DNA of 64,000 nucleotides. It comes from Halodurantibacterium flavum (lineage in GTDB: Bacteria; Pseudomonadota; Alphaproteobacteria; Rhodobacterales; Rhodobacteraceae). Each line of letters opens with the position of its first letter. Position 1 is the stretch's first letter. Below are positions 43,701 to 56,383 of the stretch, piece by piece. The translations under genes were made by a program, and so were the position numbers. The notes under the pieces were generated by a model. The model made no database searches, was not told where the DNA came from, and worked only from the letters and a program-made list of their open reading frames with translations. The stretch is taken from positions 186,001 through 250,000 of the forward strand of contig NZ_JBHUGH010000006.1 of NCBI RefSeq assembly GCF_042681825.1. Direction: 5' to 3'.

Positions 43701-44151
43701 TGTCCATCGCGCGCCCGCGCTGGCGCAGATCCTGGGGGCGCTGAGCATCGTCGGCCTTCTGGAACAGCTCGACGGGCAGGGGATCGTGTTCGACGAAACC
43801 TCGGCCGAGTTCCGCTTGACCCCGGACGGGATCGAGATCATCAGGAGCGCCGCCACCGGCCCCTCGCTTGGGGTGACCCTTCAGGGTGTCTATCGCAACG
43901 CCACAAGGAGCCTCGATATGCAGGGCGTCGTCTCGCCGGTCTATCTTGTCAACGTGGTGGGGAGCCTTATTTCGCGCCCCGGCGAGGGGCTCTTTGGCTT
44001 CAACTATGGTCTGAGCGGTCCTGCCTCGGCCCCGCGTGTCAGCGTCAACCCGCTGTCGCTGCTGGCGCCCGGGGCGGTGCGGGACCTTCTGCGTCCGCCG
44101 CAGCCCAGCCTTTCGGCGCCGGCGGTGGCCCAGTCGAACCAGAGCCCGTAA
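40708..44151 (+). CDS. Large AsmA-like / DUF3971 (YhdP-type) envelope protein
   Basis: A 1147-residue protein with a basic cytoplasmic N-terminus (1-43, Arg-rich), one membrane anchor (about 46-67: IWLISTTLFLAILVGVVVF) and a very long periplasmic part rich in beta-strand. The middle matches DUF3971; the final 250 residues hold an AsmA_2-type domain (GGHFDGWLRAGQVNVHRAPALAQILGALS, given here only as position 975-1003). A Gly/Ser-rich linker lies near residue 870. YhdP/TamB/AsmA relatives form hydrophobic grooves for phospholipid movement to the outer membrane. The start is a GTG with a distant GAGG. Confidence 0.85.
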   Translation: MTGAGDKATGQLDKEPAHRQGAPAQNRQKAGRRSTGRRARRRGSFSIWLISTTLFLAILVGVVVFAATERGLPAPGWVLEKVESRLDAGLPAGMAIRLGAAEVEIERGFTPRLLVRDLEVFLAETPTEPLARFSVIEARLSREDLLAGQFRPTVLRISGGHALLRRDEEGRFDLSLGGDGAFETPGSFAEVLQAVDTVFDMPALRGVQRIEADRLTLTLADARAGEIWQVSDGRVSLMQDDEAVALRLGVGLIGTWGTPASAEMSFVSRRDSPEAELSVRIEDVAAADVAAQSAALSWLSLVEAPISGELAARIDEAGEVVTLKGGLRLGAGALRPLDGMRPIAFDVAQLSLDYDPQARRIVFNDVVIDSPTLRMAAGGHAYLEEMEHGLPGVLLGQFRFSDVQIDPEEIFEEPVRFSEGAVDVRLRLDPFTATIGQVTLIEDGRRLMAEGEIGAEADGWRVALDLALNEITHDRLLALWPPGIVHGMRNWLVENVQTGLIYNVTAALRLAPGQETRLAVGYEFSDAEVRFLRTMPPILDGRGYATIENTSYVMVLDEGEVAAPQGGRIAVQDSVFRVADVTERPATADLDLRTESSITAALSFLDEPPFQFLTRANRPVDLVEGRATLEARMRIPLRRGVQPVDVDYHVTGTLHDVTSDRIVPGRQLVSESLRLEATPSRLQIGGPGRLEGVPFDVVFSQPLGPGTQTMPARVSGWAELSPRAVAAFVPALPQEMISGRGRASLEVELPRGGRPRLSLRSDLAGVGLRLDPVGWRLGEAATGTLDLDVTLAEVPQVDRLRINAPGLSAEGRIDLRAGGGLDALRLSRVRLGGWLDAPVVLRGQGTGNALTVEVAGGTLDLRGDGLPGFDAGSGSGGSSGGGGMQAGPLQARLDRVIVTDQISLTGVTGRFNPQTGMAGRFEGMLNGAVPVSGQIAPAMAPDGRLLGRNLIQVSANDAGAVVEAAGLFRGARGGALDLRLLPLGGGHFDGWLRAGQVNVHRAPALAQILGALSIVGLLEQLDGQGIVFDETSAEFRLTPDGIEIIRSAATGPSLGVTLQGVYRNATRSLDMQGVVSPVYLVNVVGSLISRPGEGLFGFNYGLSGPASAPRVSVNPLSLLAPGAVRDLLRPPQPSLSAPAVAQSNQSP

Positions 44152-44181
44152 GACCTGTCCGCCGTGCATACGGATGCTGAA

Positions 44182-45285
44182 ATGAAACTTTCCGACTTCG
44201 ACTTTGACCTGCCCGAGGAACTGATCGCCACCCGGCCCGTGCGCCCGCGCAGCGCCGCGCGGCTGCTGGTTGCGGAAGGCGCCGGCCAGCGCGACCTGCG
44301 GGTGGGGGACCTGCCGTCGGTCCTGCGCCCCGGCGATCTGCTGGTCCTGAACAACACCCGCGTCATTCCGGCGCGGCTGGACGGGCGCCGCCATCGCCCG
44401 ACCCCGGAAGGTGAGGTCGAGGCCGGCGTCGAGGTCACGTTGCTGGAGGTCGCGGCGCAGGGCGGCTGGCGCGCGCTGGCGCGGCCGTTGCGCAAACTGA
44501 AGCCGGGGGATGAGATCCGCTTCGCCGCCGGGCTGGTGGCCAGCGTCGCCGAACGGATGGAGGACTCGGTCCGCCTGACCTTCAATCTGGAAGGCCCGGC
44601 CTTTGACGCGGCGCTGTCGCAGGCCGGCGCGATGCCCCTGCCGCCCTATATCGCCGCGCGCCGGGCCGCGGATCCGCAGGACAAGGAAGACTATCAGACC
44701 GTCTTTGCCCGCCATCCGGGCGCGGTCGCGGCGCCGACGGCCTCGCTCCATTTCGATGCCGATCTTCTGGCGGCGCTGGCAGAGCGGGGCGTCGCCACCA
44801 CCGAGGTCACGCTGCATGTGGGCGCGGGGACCTTCCTTCCGGTCAAGGTCGATGACGTAACGCAGCACCGGATGCATTCCGAATGGGGCGAGGTCACGGA
44901 AGAGGCCGCCCACGCCATCAACCGCACCCGCGCCGCAGGCGGACGTATCATTCCCGTGGGCACGACCGCGCTGCGCCTGATCGAGAGCGCCGCCGCGCCC
45001 GACGGCACGCTTGCAGCCTGGGCGGGCGATACGGATATCTTCATCTATCCCGGCTACCGTTTTCGCGTGACCGATGCGCTTATGACGAATTTCCACCTGC
45101 CGCGCTCGACCCTTCTGATGCTGGTTTCCGCGCTGATGGGAAAGGAACGGATGCTCGATCTTTATGCCCATGCCATAAAGGAAGGCTACCGCTTCTTTTC
45201 CTATGGCGATGCCTCGCTTCTGGTGCCGGGACGCTCCGTTGCGCCGCAGGGGGCGCAAACGGGACGCGGAACGTCGCTGGGTTAG
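44182..45285 (+). CDS. queA: tRNA preQ1(34) S-adenosylmethionine ribosyltransferase-isomerase
   Basis: Makes epoxyqueuosine in tRNA, the penultimate queuosine step. 367 residues. MKLSDFDFDLPEELIATRP is the canonical start, and a GTG six codons earlier is rejected for that reason. Other hallmarks are LNNTRVIPARL, DKEDYQTVFARHPGAVAAPTASLHF and VTLHVGAGTFLPVKVDD, with TNFHLPRSTLLMLVSAL near the end. It follows the AsmA-like gene after 30 bases. Confidence 0.96.
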   Translation: MKLSDFDFDLPEELIATRPVRPRSAARLLVAEGAGQRDLRVGDLPSVLRPGDLLVLNNTRVIPARLDGRRHRPTPEGEVEAGVEVTLLEVAAQGGWRALARPLRKLKPGDEIRFAAGLVASVAERMEDSVRLTFNLEGPAFDAALSQAGAMPLPPYIAARRAADPQDKEDYQTVFARHPGAVAAPTASLHFDADLLAALAERGVATTEVTLHVGAGTFLPVKVDDVTQHRMHSEWGEVTEEAAHAINRTRAAGGRIIPVGTTALRLIESAAAPDGTLAAWAGDTDIFIYPGYRFRVTDALMTNFHLPRSTLLMLVSALMGKERMLDLYAHAIKEGYRFFSYGDASLLVPGRSVAPQGAQTGRGTSLG

Positions 45286-45340
45286 GCGCGGTTGACCGGC
45301 GGGGCGGCTATGCCCGCGACCGAGGATAAGGAGACGAAAG

Positions 45341-46597
45341 ATGCTTGTCGTTCTGGCCAATTCATGGGCGCTCTTGCTGGGCGTCATGCTTCTGATGGTC
45401 GGAAACGGCGTGCAGGGAACGCTGCTGGGCGTGCGCGGCGCGATCGAGGGGTTCTCGACCTTCGAGATGTCGATGGTCATGTCGGCCTATTTCCTCGGGT
45501 TTCTCTTTGGCTCGCGGCTCGCACCGGAACTCATCCGCCGGGTGGGACATGTGCGGGTCTTTGCAGCACTCGGCTCGATGATCTCGGCGCTTCTGGTGCT
45601 TTATGCGGTCGCCCCCAATCCCGTCGCGTGGATCCTGATGCGGGTGGTGATGGGGTTCTGCTTTTCCGGCGTCTATGTCACGGCGGAAAGCTGGCTCAAC
45701 AACTCGGCCACGAACGAGACGCGCGGGCAGGCGCTGTCGGCCTACATGATCGTGCAGATGATCGGCATCATCGGCGCGCAGGGCCTGATGAACGTGGGCG
45801 ACGCGGGCGGCTACCTGCTCTTCGTGCTGCCCTCGGTGCTCGTGTCGATAGCTTTTACGCCGATCCTTTTGTCGGTCTCGCCCGCGCCCGTGTTCGAGAC
45901 GACCCAGAGCATGAGCTTCCGCAAGCTCTTCGTCGCCTCGCCGCTTGGATGTATCGGGATTTTCCTTATGGGGGGCGTGTTTTCCGCGCTCTTCGGCATG
46001 GCCTCGGTCTGGGGCACGCAGGCGGGGCTTAGCGTTGCGCAGCTTACGATATTCATCGCGACGATTTATCTGGGCGGCCTTTTGTTCCAGTATCCGATCG
46101 GCTGGTTTTCCGACCGGATGGACCGGCGGCGGCTGATCCTGATCGTCTCGGCGGTGGGCACGGGCGCGATGGTGCTGCCGGTGCTGATCAATCCGCCCTT
46201 CGAGGTTCTTCTGGTGCTGGCGCTGGTGATCGGCGGTGTCTCGAACCCGCTTTATTCGCTGCTGCTCGCGCATACGAACGATTTTCTGGATCAGCGCGAC
46301 ATGGCCGCGGCCTCTGGCGGGCTGTTGTTCATTAACGGCGTGGGGGCGATTTCGGGTCCGCTGATCACCGCCTGGATGATGTCTCTGGTCGGGATCAACG
46401 GGTTCTTCCTTTACATCGCGGTGCTGTTGGCGGTGCTGACGGCCTATGCCGGCTGGCGCGCGACGCAGCGTCCGGCCCCGGCGGTGGAAACCACGGGCGG
46501 CTTTACCACCGTCACGCCCGTGGGGACCGCCGTTGCGCTTGAAGCGGTGATGGAGGTCGCGCAGGACAGCGCGCCGGATTCCGATGCCGCGGCCTGA
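45341..46597 (+). CDS. Major facilitator superfamily transporter (YcaD-like)
   Basis: A 418-residue inner-membrane transporter with 12 predicted segments. The loop 2-3 MFS motif is partly present (FGSRLAPELIRRVGHVRVF), and the region ESWLNNSATNETRGQALSAY is typical of the YcaD/hydrophobic-compound branch. The loop 8-9 motif reads PIGWFSDRMDRRRLI. A 50-residue polar tail ends in DSDAAA. A GATAAGGAGAC site precedes the ATG. The substrate is unknown. Confidence 0.9.
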   Translation: MLVVLANSWALLLGVMLLMVGNGVQGTLLGVRGAIEGFSTFEMSMVMSAYFLGFLFGSRLAPELIRRVGHVRVFAALGSMISALLVLYAVAPNPVAWILMRVVMGFCFSGVYVTAESWLNNSATNETRGQALSAYMIVQMIGIIGAQGLMNVGDAGGYLLFVLPSVLVSIAFTPILLSVSPAPVFETTQSMSFRKLFVASPLGCIGIFLMGGVFSALFGMASVWGTQAGLSVAQLTIFIATIYLGGLLFQYPIGWFSDRMDRRRLILIVSAVGTGAMVLPVLINPPFEVLLVLALVIGGVSNPLYSLLLAHTNDFLDQRDMAAASGGLLFINGVGAISGPLITAWMMSLVGINGFFLYIAVLLAVLTAYAGWRATQRPAPAVETTGGFTTVTPVGTAVALEAVMEVAQDSAPDSDAAA

Positions 46598-46665
46598 ACT
46601 GGTTTGCCTTTCGCGACCGGACGTGCATCTTTGGAGGTGACAACCTTGGCGAGCGGAGAAGCGAC

Positions 46666-47253
46666 ATGCCCGATACCAACCGGATCCTCGATTTCTGGCT
46701 GAACGAGGTAGGGCCGAAGGGCTGGTATGATCCGCCCGAAGGCCTCGACGACGACATCCGCGCGGAATTTCTGCCTGCATGGGAAAAGGCGCGCGAGAAA
46801 AAGCCCGACCGTTTCAACTGCAACGCCGAGAGCATCCTGGCCTTCATCCTGCTGACCGACCAGTTTCCCCGCAACATGTTCCGGGGCGATGCGCGCGCGT
46901 TCGAGACGGATGAACTGGCCCGCAAGGCCGCGCAACGCGCGATCCACCATCGCTGGGACATGCGCATTCCGGAACCGGAACGACAGTTCTTCTATCTGCC
47001 GCTGATGCATTCGGAAATCGTGGCGGATCAGGAACGCTGCGTGCGGCTGTTCCTGACGCGGATGCCTGAAACGGGTGCCGAAAACCTGCTCCATGCCCGC
47101 GCGCATCGCAACATCATCCGTCAGTTCGGGCGGTTCCCATATCGGAACGCAGCCCTGGGCCGCACAACCCGACCCGAGGAGCAGGCCTTTCTGGATGCAG
47201 GCGGTTATCAGCACGCGGTCGCGCAACTGGGGCCCAGGAAGCTCGCCGGGTGA
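46666..47253 (+). CDS. DUF924 family protein
   Basis: A 195-residue all-helical protein of the DUF924 family (TPR-like). Characteristic stretches are RILDFWLNEVGPKGWYDP, ILAFILLTDQFPRNMFRGDARAFETD, FFYLPLMHSEIVADQERCVRLF and RNIIRQFGRFPYRNAALGR. The biochemical role is unknown. It lies between the MFS and lpd genes on the same strand. Confidence 0.9.
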   Translation: MPDTNRILDFWLNEVGPKGWYDPPEGLDDDIRAEFLPAWEKAREKKPDRFNCNAESILAFILLTDQFPRNMFRGDARAFETDELARKAAQRAIHHRWDMRIPEPERQFFYLPLMHSEIVADQERCVRLFLTRMPETGAENLLHARAHRNIIRQFGRFPYRNAALGRTTRPEEQAFLDAGGYQHAVAQLGPRKLAG

Positions 47254-47310
47254 TTGATCCCCGCGCCCAGATCGTTTAACGCTAAACCATTCTCATGCGG
47301 AGGGATTGGC

Positions 47311-48705
47311 ATGGCAGCGAAAGCCTTTGACGTGATCGTGATCGGGGCAGGGCCGGGGGGCTATGTCGCGGCCATCCGTGCGGCCCAGCTCGGCCTTTCG
47401 GTCGCGATCGTGGAACGGGAAAATCTGGGCGGTATCTGTCTCAACTGGGGCTGTATCCCCACGAAGGCGCTGCTGCGGTCGTCCGAGGTCTTTCACCTCA
47501 TGCATCGCGCGGGGGAATTCGGGCTCAAGGCGGACAGCATCGGTTTCGACCTTGACGCGGTGGTGAAACGCTCACGCGGGGTGGCCAAGCAGCTTTCTTC
47601 GGGCGTCGCCCACCTCATGAAGAAGAACAAGATCACCGTCGTGATGGGTGAGGCCCGCCTGACCGGCAAGGGTAAGGTCAGCGTCAAGACCGACAAGGGC
47701 AGTGAGGATCTGACGGCCAGGAACATCATTCTCGCCACCGGGGCGCGCGCGCGGCAACTGCCGGGGCTGGAAGCGGACGGCGATCTGGTCTGGTCCTACC
47801 GCGAGGCGCTGGTGGCGAAACGGATGCCGAAAAAGCTTCTGGTGATCGGTTCCGGCGCAATCGGGATCGAATTCGCGAGCTTCTTCAACACGCTTGGGGC
47901 AGACACCACCGTGGTCGAGGTGATGGACCGCATCCTGCCCGTCGAGGATGAGGAAATCTCGGCCTTCGCGAAAAAACAGTTCGCCAAGCAGGGCATGAAG
48001 ATCCTCGAAAAAGCCGGCGTCAAGCAGCTTGACCGGGGGCAGGGCAAGGTCACGGCCCATATCGAGCAGAACGGCAAGGTCGAGACGCAGGAATTCGACA
48101 CCGTGATCTCGGCCGTGGGGATCGTGGGCAATGTCGAAAACCTCGGGCTGGAGGAACTGGGCGTCAAGATCGACCGCACCCATGTTGTTACTGACGAATA
48201 CTGCCGCACGGGTGTCGAGGGGCTTTATGCCATCGGTGACGTGGCCGGCGCGCCCTGGCTCGCGCACAAGGCCAGCCATGAGGGTGTCATGGTCGCAGAA
48301 CTGATCGCCGGCGGGCATCCGCACCCGATCAAGCCGAACTCGATCCCCGGTTGCACCTATTGCCACCCGCAGATCGCCAGTGTCGGCCTTACCGAAGCCA
48401 AGGCCAAGGCGGCGGGGCACGAGGTCAAGGTCGGCCGCTTCCCCTTCATCGGCAACGGCAAGGCCATCGCGCTTGGCGAACCCGAAGGCATGGTGAAAAC
48501 GGTATTCGACGCCAAAACGGGTGAGCTTTTGGGCGCCCATATGGTAGGCGCCGAGGTGACGGAACTGATCCAGGGCTACGTCATTGGCCAGACGCTGGAA
48601 ACGACTGAGGAAGACCTGATGCACGCCGTCTTCCCGCATCCGACGCTGAGCGAGATGATGCATGAAAGCGTGCTGTCGGCCTATGGAAGGGCGTTGCACT
48701 TCTGA
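47311..48705 (+). CDS. lpdA: Dihydrolipoyl dehydrogenase
   Basis: FAD enzyme (E3) reoxidising lipoyl groups of 2-oxoacid dehydrogenase or glycine cleavage complexes. 464 residues: FAD-binding VIVIGAGPGGYVAAIRA, the redox disulfide C43/C48 in GGICLNWGCIPTK, NAD-binding VIGSGAIGIEFASFF, GLYAIGDVAG and the C-terminal interface HPHPT-like FPHPTLSEMMHE with the catalytic His-Glu pair. A GGAGGG site fixes the ATG. No E1 or E2 gene is adjacent. Confidence 0.96.
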   Translation: MAAKAFDVIVIGAGPGGYVAAIRAAQLGLSVAIVERENLGGICLNWGCIPTKALLRSSEVFHLMHRAGEFGLKADSIGFDLDAVVKRSRGVAKQLSSGVAHLMKKNKITVVMGEARLTGKGKVSVKTDKGSEDLTARNIILATGARARQLPGLEADGDLVWSYREALVAKRMPKKLLVIGSGAIGIEFASFFNTLGADTTVVEVMDRILPVEDEEISAFAKKQFAKQGMKILEKAGVKQLDRGQGKVTAHIEQNGKVETQEFDTVISAVGIVGNVENLGLEELGVKIDRTHVVTDEYCRTGVEGLYAIGDVAGAPWLAHKASHEGVMVAELIAGGHPHPIKPNSIPGCTYCHPQIASVGLTEAKAKAAGHEVKVGRFPFIGNGKAIALGEPEGMVKTVFDAKTGELLGAHMVGAEVTELIQGYVIGQTLETTEEDLMHAVFPHPTLSEMMHESVLSAYGRALHF

Positions 48706-48711
48706 TCTGCC

Positions 48712-48735
48712 GGCGCAGGGGGCAATCCCTGCGCC
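48712..48735 (+). terminator. Hairpin after lpdA
   Basis: GGCGCAGGG and CCCTGCGCC form a perfect 9-bp stem with a GGCAAT loop, starting 7 bases after the lpdA stop. A weak ACTTCCC follows instead of a T-run. Confidence 0.55.
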
Positions 48736-48746
48736 ACTTCCCGCCT

Positions 48747-48761
48747 GTTCACGTCCTGTTC
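48747..48761 (+). promoter_or_regulatory. LexA (SOS) box upstream of uvrA
   Basis: GTTCACGTCCTGTTC is an exact GTTC-N7-GTTC direct repeat, the LexA operator of Alphaproteobacteria, 70 bases before the uvrA start. It indicates DNA-damage induction of uvrA. Confidence 0.85.
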
Positions 48762-48830
48762 ACTTTTTGGGGTTGGAGACTCGGACGCTCTCGCCTATCT
48801 CTGTGGCTGTTGCCGAAGGGGACCCGCGGA

Positions 48831-51686
<2,856 letters not shown>

Positions 51687-51710
51687 GTCGCAGAGCAGGT
51701 TCCGGGAGGG

Positions 51711-52043
51711 TCAGCGCAGCAGGGCGCTCTGTTCCGTCACGCGCTCCAGAATTTCCGCCGTGCCTGCATGGACGCGGAAGATATCCCCGTTGACGCGGTA
51801 ATAGCGCCAATGTCCGTTGACCACGGGCAGGCCGTAATATTCCGGGTTGATGAGGATGTTGTAGTCATAAATCGGAAGCGTATCGCCCACCTCATAGACC
51901 GGTTCTTCCAGAACCGCCTCGGTGGCGATGGTGTTTACGGGGGCGACGCAGGTATCTGCGACAAGAATCGAATCGCAATCGGCGAAGACGGCGGTGGCTG
52001 GCAGAACCAAGGCCGCTGCCAGGCTAAGGGCGCGGAGCTGCAT
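51711..52043 (-). CDS. Small secreted protein of unknown function
   Basis: 110 residues. Signal peptide MQLRALSLAAALVLPATAVFA, then DCDSILVADTC with two cysteines that could pair. The mature part has YEVGDTLPIYDYNILINP and YYGLPVVNGHWRYYRVNGDIFRV, reminiscent of the YRVGDxLP...YRVxGDIYRV pattern of small periplasmic RcnB-like proteins, but not enough to assign it. Transcribed alone on the minus strand, convergent with uvrA. Confidence 0.65.
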   Translation of the reverse strand: MQLRALSLAAALVLPATAVFADCDSILVADTCVAPVNTIATEAVLEEPVYEVGDTLPIYDYNILINPEYYGLPVVNGHWRYYRVNGDIFRVHAGTAEILERVTEQSALLR

Positions 52044-52133
52044 GTGTTTTTCCCTAGATCAAGCAAGGTTGATGCGGTGTGAGTTGCAGGGAAAACTGCG
52101 CTTGGCGGCAAAAGGTTCCGGAGGAAATGTCAA

Positions 52134-52163
52134 CGAAAATCACTCCGCGCGCGCGGATTTTCG
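52134..52163 (-). terminator. Hairpin downstream of the 3-hydroxyisobutyryl-CoA hydrolase gene
   Basis: CGAAAATC and GATTTTCG bracket a GC-alternating centre (CCGCGCGCGCGG). On the minus strand the second arm supplies GATTTTCGTTG, so it may terminate transcription 47 bases past the stop of the gene at 52210. Confidence 0.45.
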
Positions 52164-52209
52164 CGAACGGTGAGAACCGCTGTCGCATCCGGGCCCGCGG
52201 GACCGGTGC

Positions 52210-53238
52210 CTAATCCTCTTGCCATTCTTCGGCGCCAAGGGGGGCGAGCATCGTCTCGACCTCGGCGCGTGGGACATCGGCGGCGGATGCGTGGCGCCAG
52301 CGCGGCGTCCTGTCCTTGTCGATCACCACGGCGCGTGTGCCTTCGGTAAAGTCCGACAGGGTCTGCGCCCGCCAGGTGAAGCGATACTCCTGCCGCAACG
52401 CCTCGGCCATTCCCGGCGCAGGGCCAAGCCTTTGCAGCATCTCGGCCGTGCAGGCCATCGACAGCGGTGAGTTCCGCGAGAGCGTGGCGTGAACCTCGGC
52501 GGCGAAGCGGCTGTCGCGCGATGCGGCAGCCTCAATGATCTGCGCCACATCGAAGCTGGAAAAGAGGCTGATCAGTTCGGGCAGCAGACCAGCAAGGCGT
52601 CCCGACGGCGGCGGATGAATGGGGATCGCCGCAGGATCGCCGGTTTCAGCAAGCGCCAAGATCAGGTCGGGCCACTCGGCCTCGGGCACATGATGATCCG
52701 CAAAACCCGCCAGGATCGCGTCGCCCGCCCCCATCCGCGCGCCTGTAAGGCCGAGATATAGCCCCAGCCGCCCCGGGGCGCGTGCCAACAGACGGGTGCC
52801 GCCGACATCCGGAACCAGCCCGATGCCACATTCCGGCATCGCGACCTGACTGCTCTCGCCCACGATGCGGTGGCTGACATGGCATCCAAGGCCAACGCCA
52901 CCCCCCATCACGAAACCCTGCATCAGGCTGACGACCGGCTTGGGATAGCGGCGGAGCTTGAGATTCATCCGGTATTCGTCGCGCCAATAGCGCCGGGCGG
53001 GCTCGAACCGGCCCATCACTGCATGGTGGTAGAGCGCGGCGATATCGCCCCCGGCGCAGAAGGCGCGGTCGCCCTCGGCATCGATGATGACCAGTTCGAC
53101 GGCGTCATCATCGCGCCAGCTGTCCAGCGCCGCCTCGATCGTCAGGCACATCGCATGGCTCAGCGCATTGAGCGCGCCGGGCCGGTTCAGGGTGATACGC
53201 CCTGCGCGGCCTTGCCTGCGGATCGCGACCTCAGCCAT
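52210..53238 (-). CDS. 3-hydroxyisobutyryl-CoA hydrolase (enoyl-CoA hydratase/isomerase family)
   Basis: Hydrolyses 3-hydroxyisobutyryl-CoA in valine breakdown. The 342 residues are typical of HIBCH rather than of the 260-residue hydratases. The crotonase oxyanion-hole stretches are AFCAGGDIAALYHHA and GFVMGGGVGLGCHVSHRI; PECGIGLVPDVGGTRLLARAPG carries the catalytic Glu/Asp. The C-terminal extension contains LSRNSPLSMACTAEML and FTEGTRAVVIDKDRTPRW, hallmarks of HIBCH. It follows mmsA on the same strand after 15 bases, matching a valine operon. Confidence 0.92.
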   Translation of the reverse strand: MAEVAIRRQGRAGRITLNRPGALNALSHAMCLTIEAALDSWRDDDAVELVIIDAEGDRAFCAGGDIAALYHHAVMGRFEPARRYWRDEYRMNLKLRRYPKPVVSLMQGFVMGGGVGLGCHVSHRIVGESSQVAMPECGIGLVPDVGGTRLLARAPGRLGLYLGLTGARMGAGDAILAGFADHHVPEAEWPDLILALAETGDPAAIPIHPPPSGRLAGLLPELISLFSSFDVAQIIEAAASRDSRFAAEVHATLSRNSPLSMACTAEMLQRLGPAPGMAEALRQEYRFTWRAQTLSDFTEGTRAVVIDKDRTPRWRHASAADVPRAEVETMLAPLGAEEWQED

Positions 53239-53253
53239 GCCCGCGCCCCGCGG

Positions 53254-54753
<1,500 letters not shown>

Positions 54754-54832
54754 CGCGATTCCTCCTGCATTGGTCATCCTGACCCTAGCCTTGCAAATTT
54801 GTCGGGAAAAGGCGCAAGATGACAAAAGCATA

Positions 54833-54846
54833 TTGCATTTCCGCAA
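54833..54846. promoter_or_regulatory. Possible LysR-type operator between mmsA and the LysR gene
   Basis: TTGCATTTCCGCAA is a short inverted repeat (TTGC...GCAA) in the 103-base divergent gap, 11 bases before the LysR start. A second dyad, CTTGC...GCAAG, lies just upstream at 54790-54818. Both suit a self-regulating LysR protein, but no binding data exist. Confidence 0.3.
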
Positions 54847-54856
54847 AGGCCAGGGC

Positions 54857-55759
54857 GTGGACTGGGATGATCTGAGGGTGTTTCTGGCCGTCGCGCGACA
54901 AGAGAGCCTGTCATCGGCGGCCCGTGTGTTGCGGATCGACCCGGCCACGGTGGGGCGGCGCATCGCCCGTCTGGAAGAGGCGCTGGGGCAGCCGCTTTTT
55001 GCGAAGTCGCCGCAGGGCTATGCGCTCAGCGATGCGGGGCAGCGTCTTCTGGATCATGCGGTCCGGGCGGAACAGGCGATGGTGGGGGCGGCGGATGCGC
55101 TGCGGGGCAGCAGCGCGGGGCTGACGGGGCAGGTGCGGATCGGCGCGCCGGACGGATGCGCCAACTTTCTGCTGCCGCAGGTTGTCGCTGCGATCTGCGA
55201 TGCGAATCCGGGGCTGGAGGTTCAGATCATCGCGTTGCCCCGCGTCTTCAACCTGTCCCGGCGCGAGGCCGACATGGCGGTCGCGGTGAGCAGGCCGGGG
55301 GCAGGGCGCCTGTCGGTGCAGCGCCTGGCCGATTACCGGCTGCATCTGGCCGCCCATCGGGATTATCTGGACCGCCATCCGCCGATCCGCTCGCTTGCAG
55401 ATCTGCGAGGCCATCGGGTGGTGGGCTACATTCCCGACATGATCTTCGACAAGGAACTCGACTATCTGGCAGAGGCGGAGCTCAGCACCGTTCCCCTCGC
55501 CTCCAACTCGGTTTCGGTGCAGTTCAACTGGCTGCGGACGGGGGCAGGGATCGGGATCGTTCATGATTTCGCGCTGCCGGCGGGTCCGGGGCTGGTGCGC
55601 GTCCTGCCCGGACTTCTCAGCCTCCGGCGCAGTTTCTACCTGATCCGCCACGCGGATGACCGCCGTCTGGACCGCCTGAACCGTTTTGCCACTGCGCTCG
55701 CCCATGGATTGCGGCAAGAGCTCGTGCGGCTTGAAACCGCCGCCCAACGGATGACTTGA
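54857..55759 (+). CDS. LysR family transcriptional regulator
   Basis: A 300-residue LysR regulator. N-terminal helix-turn-helix: DWDDLRVFLAVARQESLSSA, then RVLRIDPATVGRRIARLEEA. The effector-binding domain follows from about residue 90 (GQVRIGAPDGCANFLLP). The GTG with AAAGG upstream begins VDWDDLRVFL, where related proteins start. It is divergent from mmsA and probably controls the valine genes; this is inferred from position only. Confidence 0.9.
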   Translation: MDWDDLRVFLAVARQESLSSAARVLRIDPATVGRRIARLEEALGQPLFAKSPQGYALSDAGQRLLDHAVRAEQAMVGAADALRGSSAGLTGQVRIGAPDGCANFLLPQVVAAICDANPGLEVQIIALPRVFNLSRREADMAVAVSRPGAGRLSVQRLADYRLHLAAHRDYLDRHPPIRSLADLRGHRVVGYIPDMIFDKELDYLAEAELSTVPLASNSVSVQFNWLRTGAGIGIVHDFALPAGPGLVRVLPGLLSLRRSFYLIRHADDRRLDRLNRFATALAHGLRQELVRLETAAQRMT

Positions 55760-55813
55760 CAGACCTGCACCCCCGGGCCGACGCTGAACGGACGCAGCCA
55801 AAGGGAGGTAGCC

Positions 55814-56245
55814 ATGCTCGTTCGCCAGATACTCAACCTCAAGGACAGTTCGGAGGTCTTGTCGGTCGGCCCTGATGACACCGTGGCCGAGGCCGCGCGC
55901 CGGCTGTCGCAGCATCGGATCGGGTCGCTAGTGGTGATGCGGGATGGCGAGGTGGCGGGGATCATCTCCGAACGGGACATCGTGCGGGAACTGGGGCGGC
56001 GCGGACAATCCTGTCTCGACGATCCGGTGCAGGCGCTGATGACCGCCCGCGTCGTGTCGTGCCAAAGCGACGACAGCGCCGACGCGGTGCTGGAACGGAT
56101 GACCGAAGGCCGGTTCCGCCACATGCCGGTGATGGAGGACGGGCGAATGGTCGGGCTGATTTCCATCGGTGACGTGGTCAAGGCGCGGCTTTCCGAACTG
56201 CATATGGAGAAAAGCGCCCTTGAAGGGATGATCATGGGGCACTGA
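55814..56245 (+). CDS. CBS domain protein
   Basis: A 143-residue protein consisting of two CBS domains (about 10-65 and 75-130), with VSVGPDDTVAEAARRLSQHRIGSLVV-type and FRHMPVMEDGRMVGLISIGDVV stretches. Such pairs bind adenosyl nucleotides and act as energy sensors. AGGGAGGT precedes the ATG. No partner domain is fused to it. Confidence 0.9.
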   Translation: MLVRQILNLKDSSEVLSVGPDDTVAEAARRLSQHRIGSLVVMRDGEVAGIISERDIVRELGRRGQSCLDDPVQALMTARVVSCQSDDSADAVLERMTEGRFRHMPVMEDGRMVGLISIGDVVKARLSELHMEKSALEGMIMGH

Positions 56246-56383
56246 GCCCCGGGCGGGGTGGCGGTCCCGGCGTCCGGGCGCCGGCTGCCCCTTGCATTCT
56301 TCCCTTGTATTCCGGGGCGCAATATTGTTGCGTGCCTCCACGAAGTGCCCGGCCCCCGGGCACAGCCGCAAGGGAGGAAACCT

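Noticed and set aside
54754..54963. N-terminal extension of mmsA
   Set aside because: It lies antisense to the LysR gene start; a GGAGGA site marks the ATG at 54753 that matches family starts.
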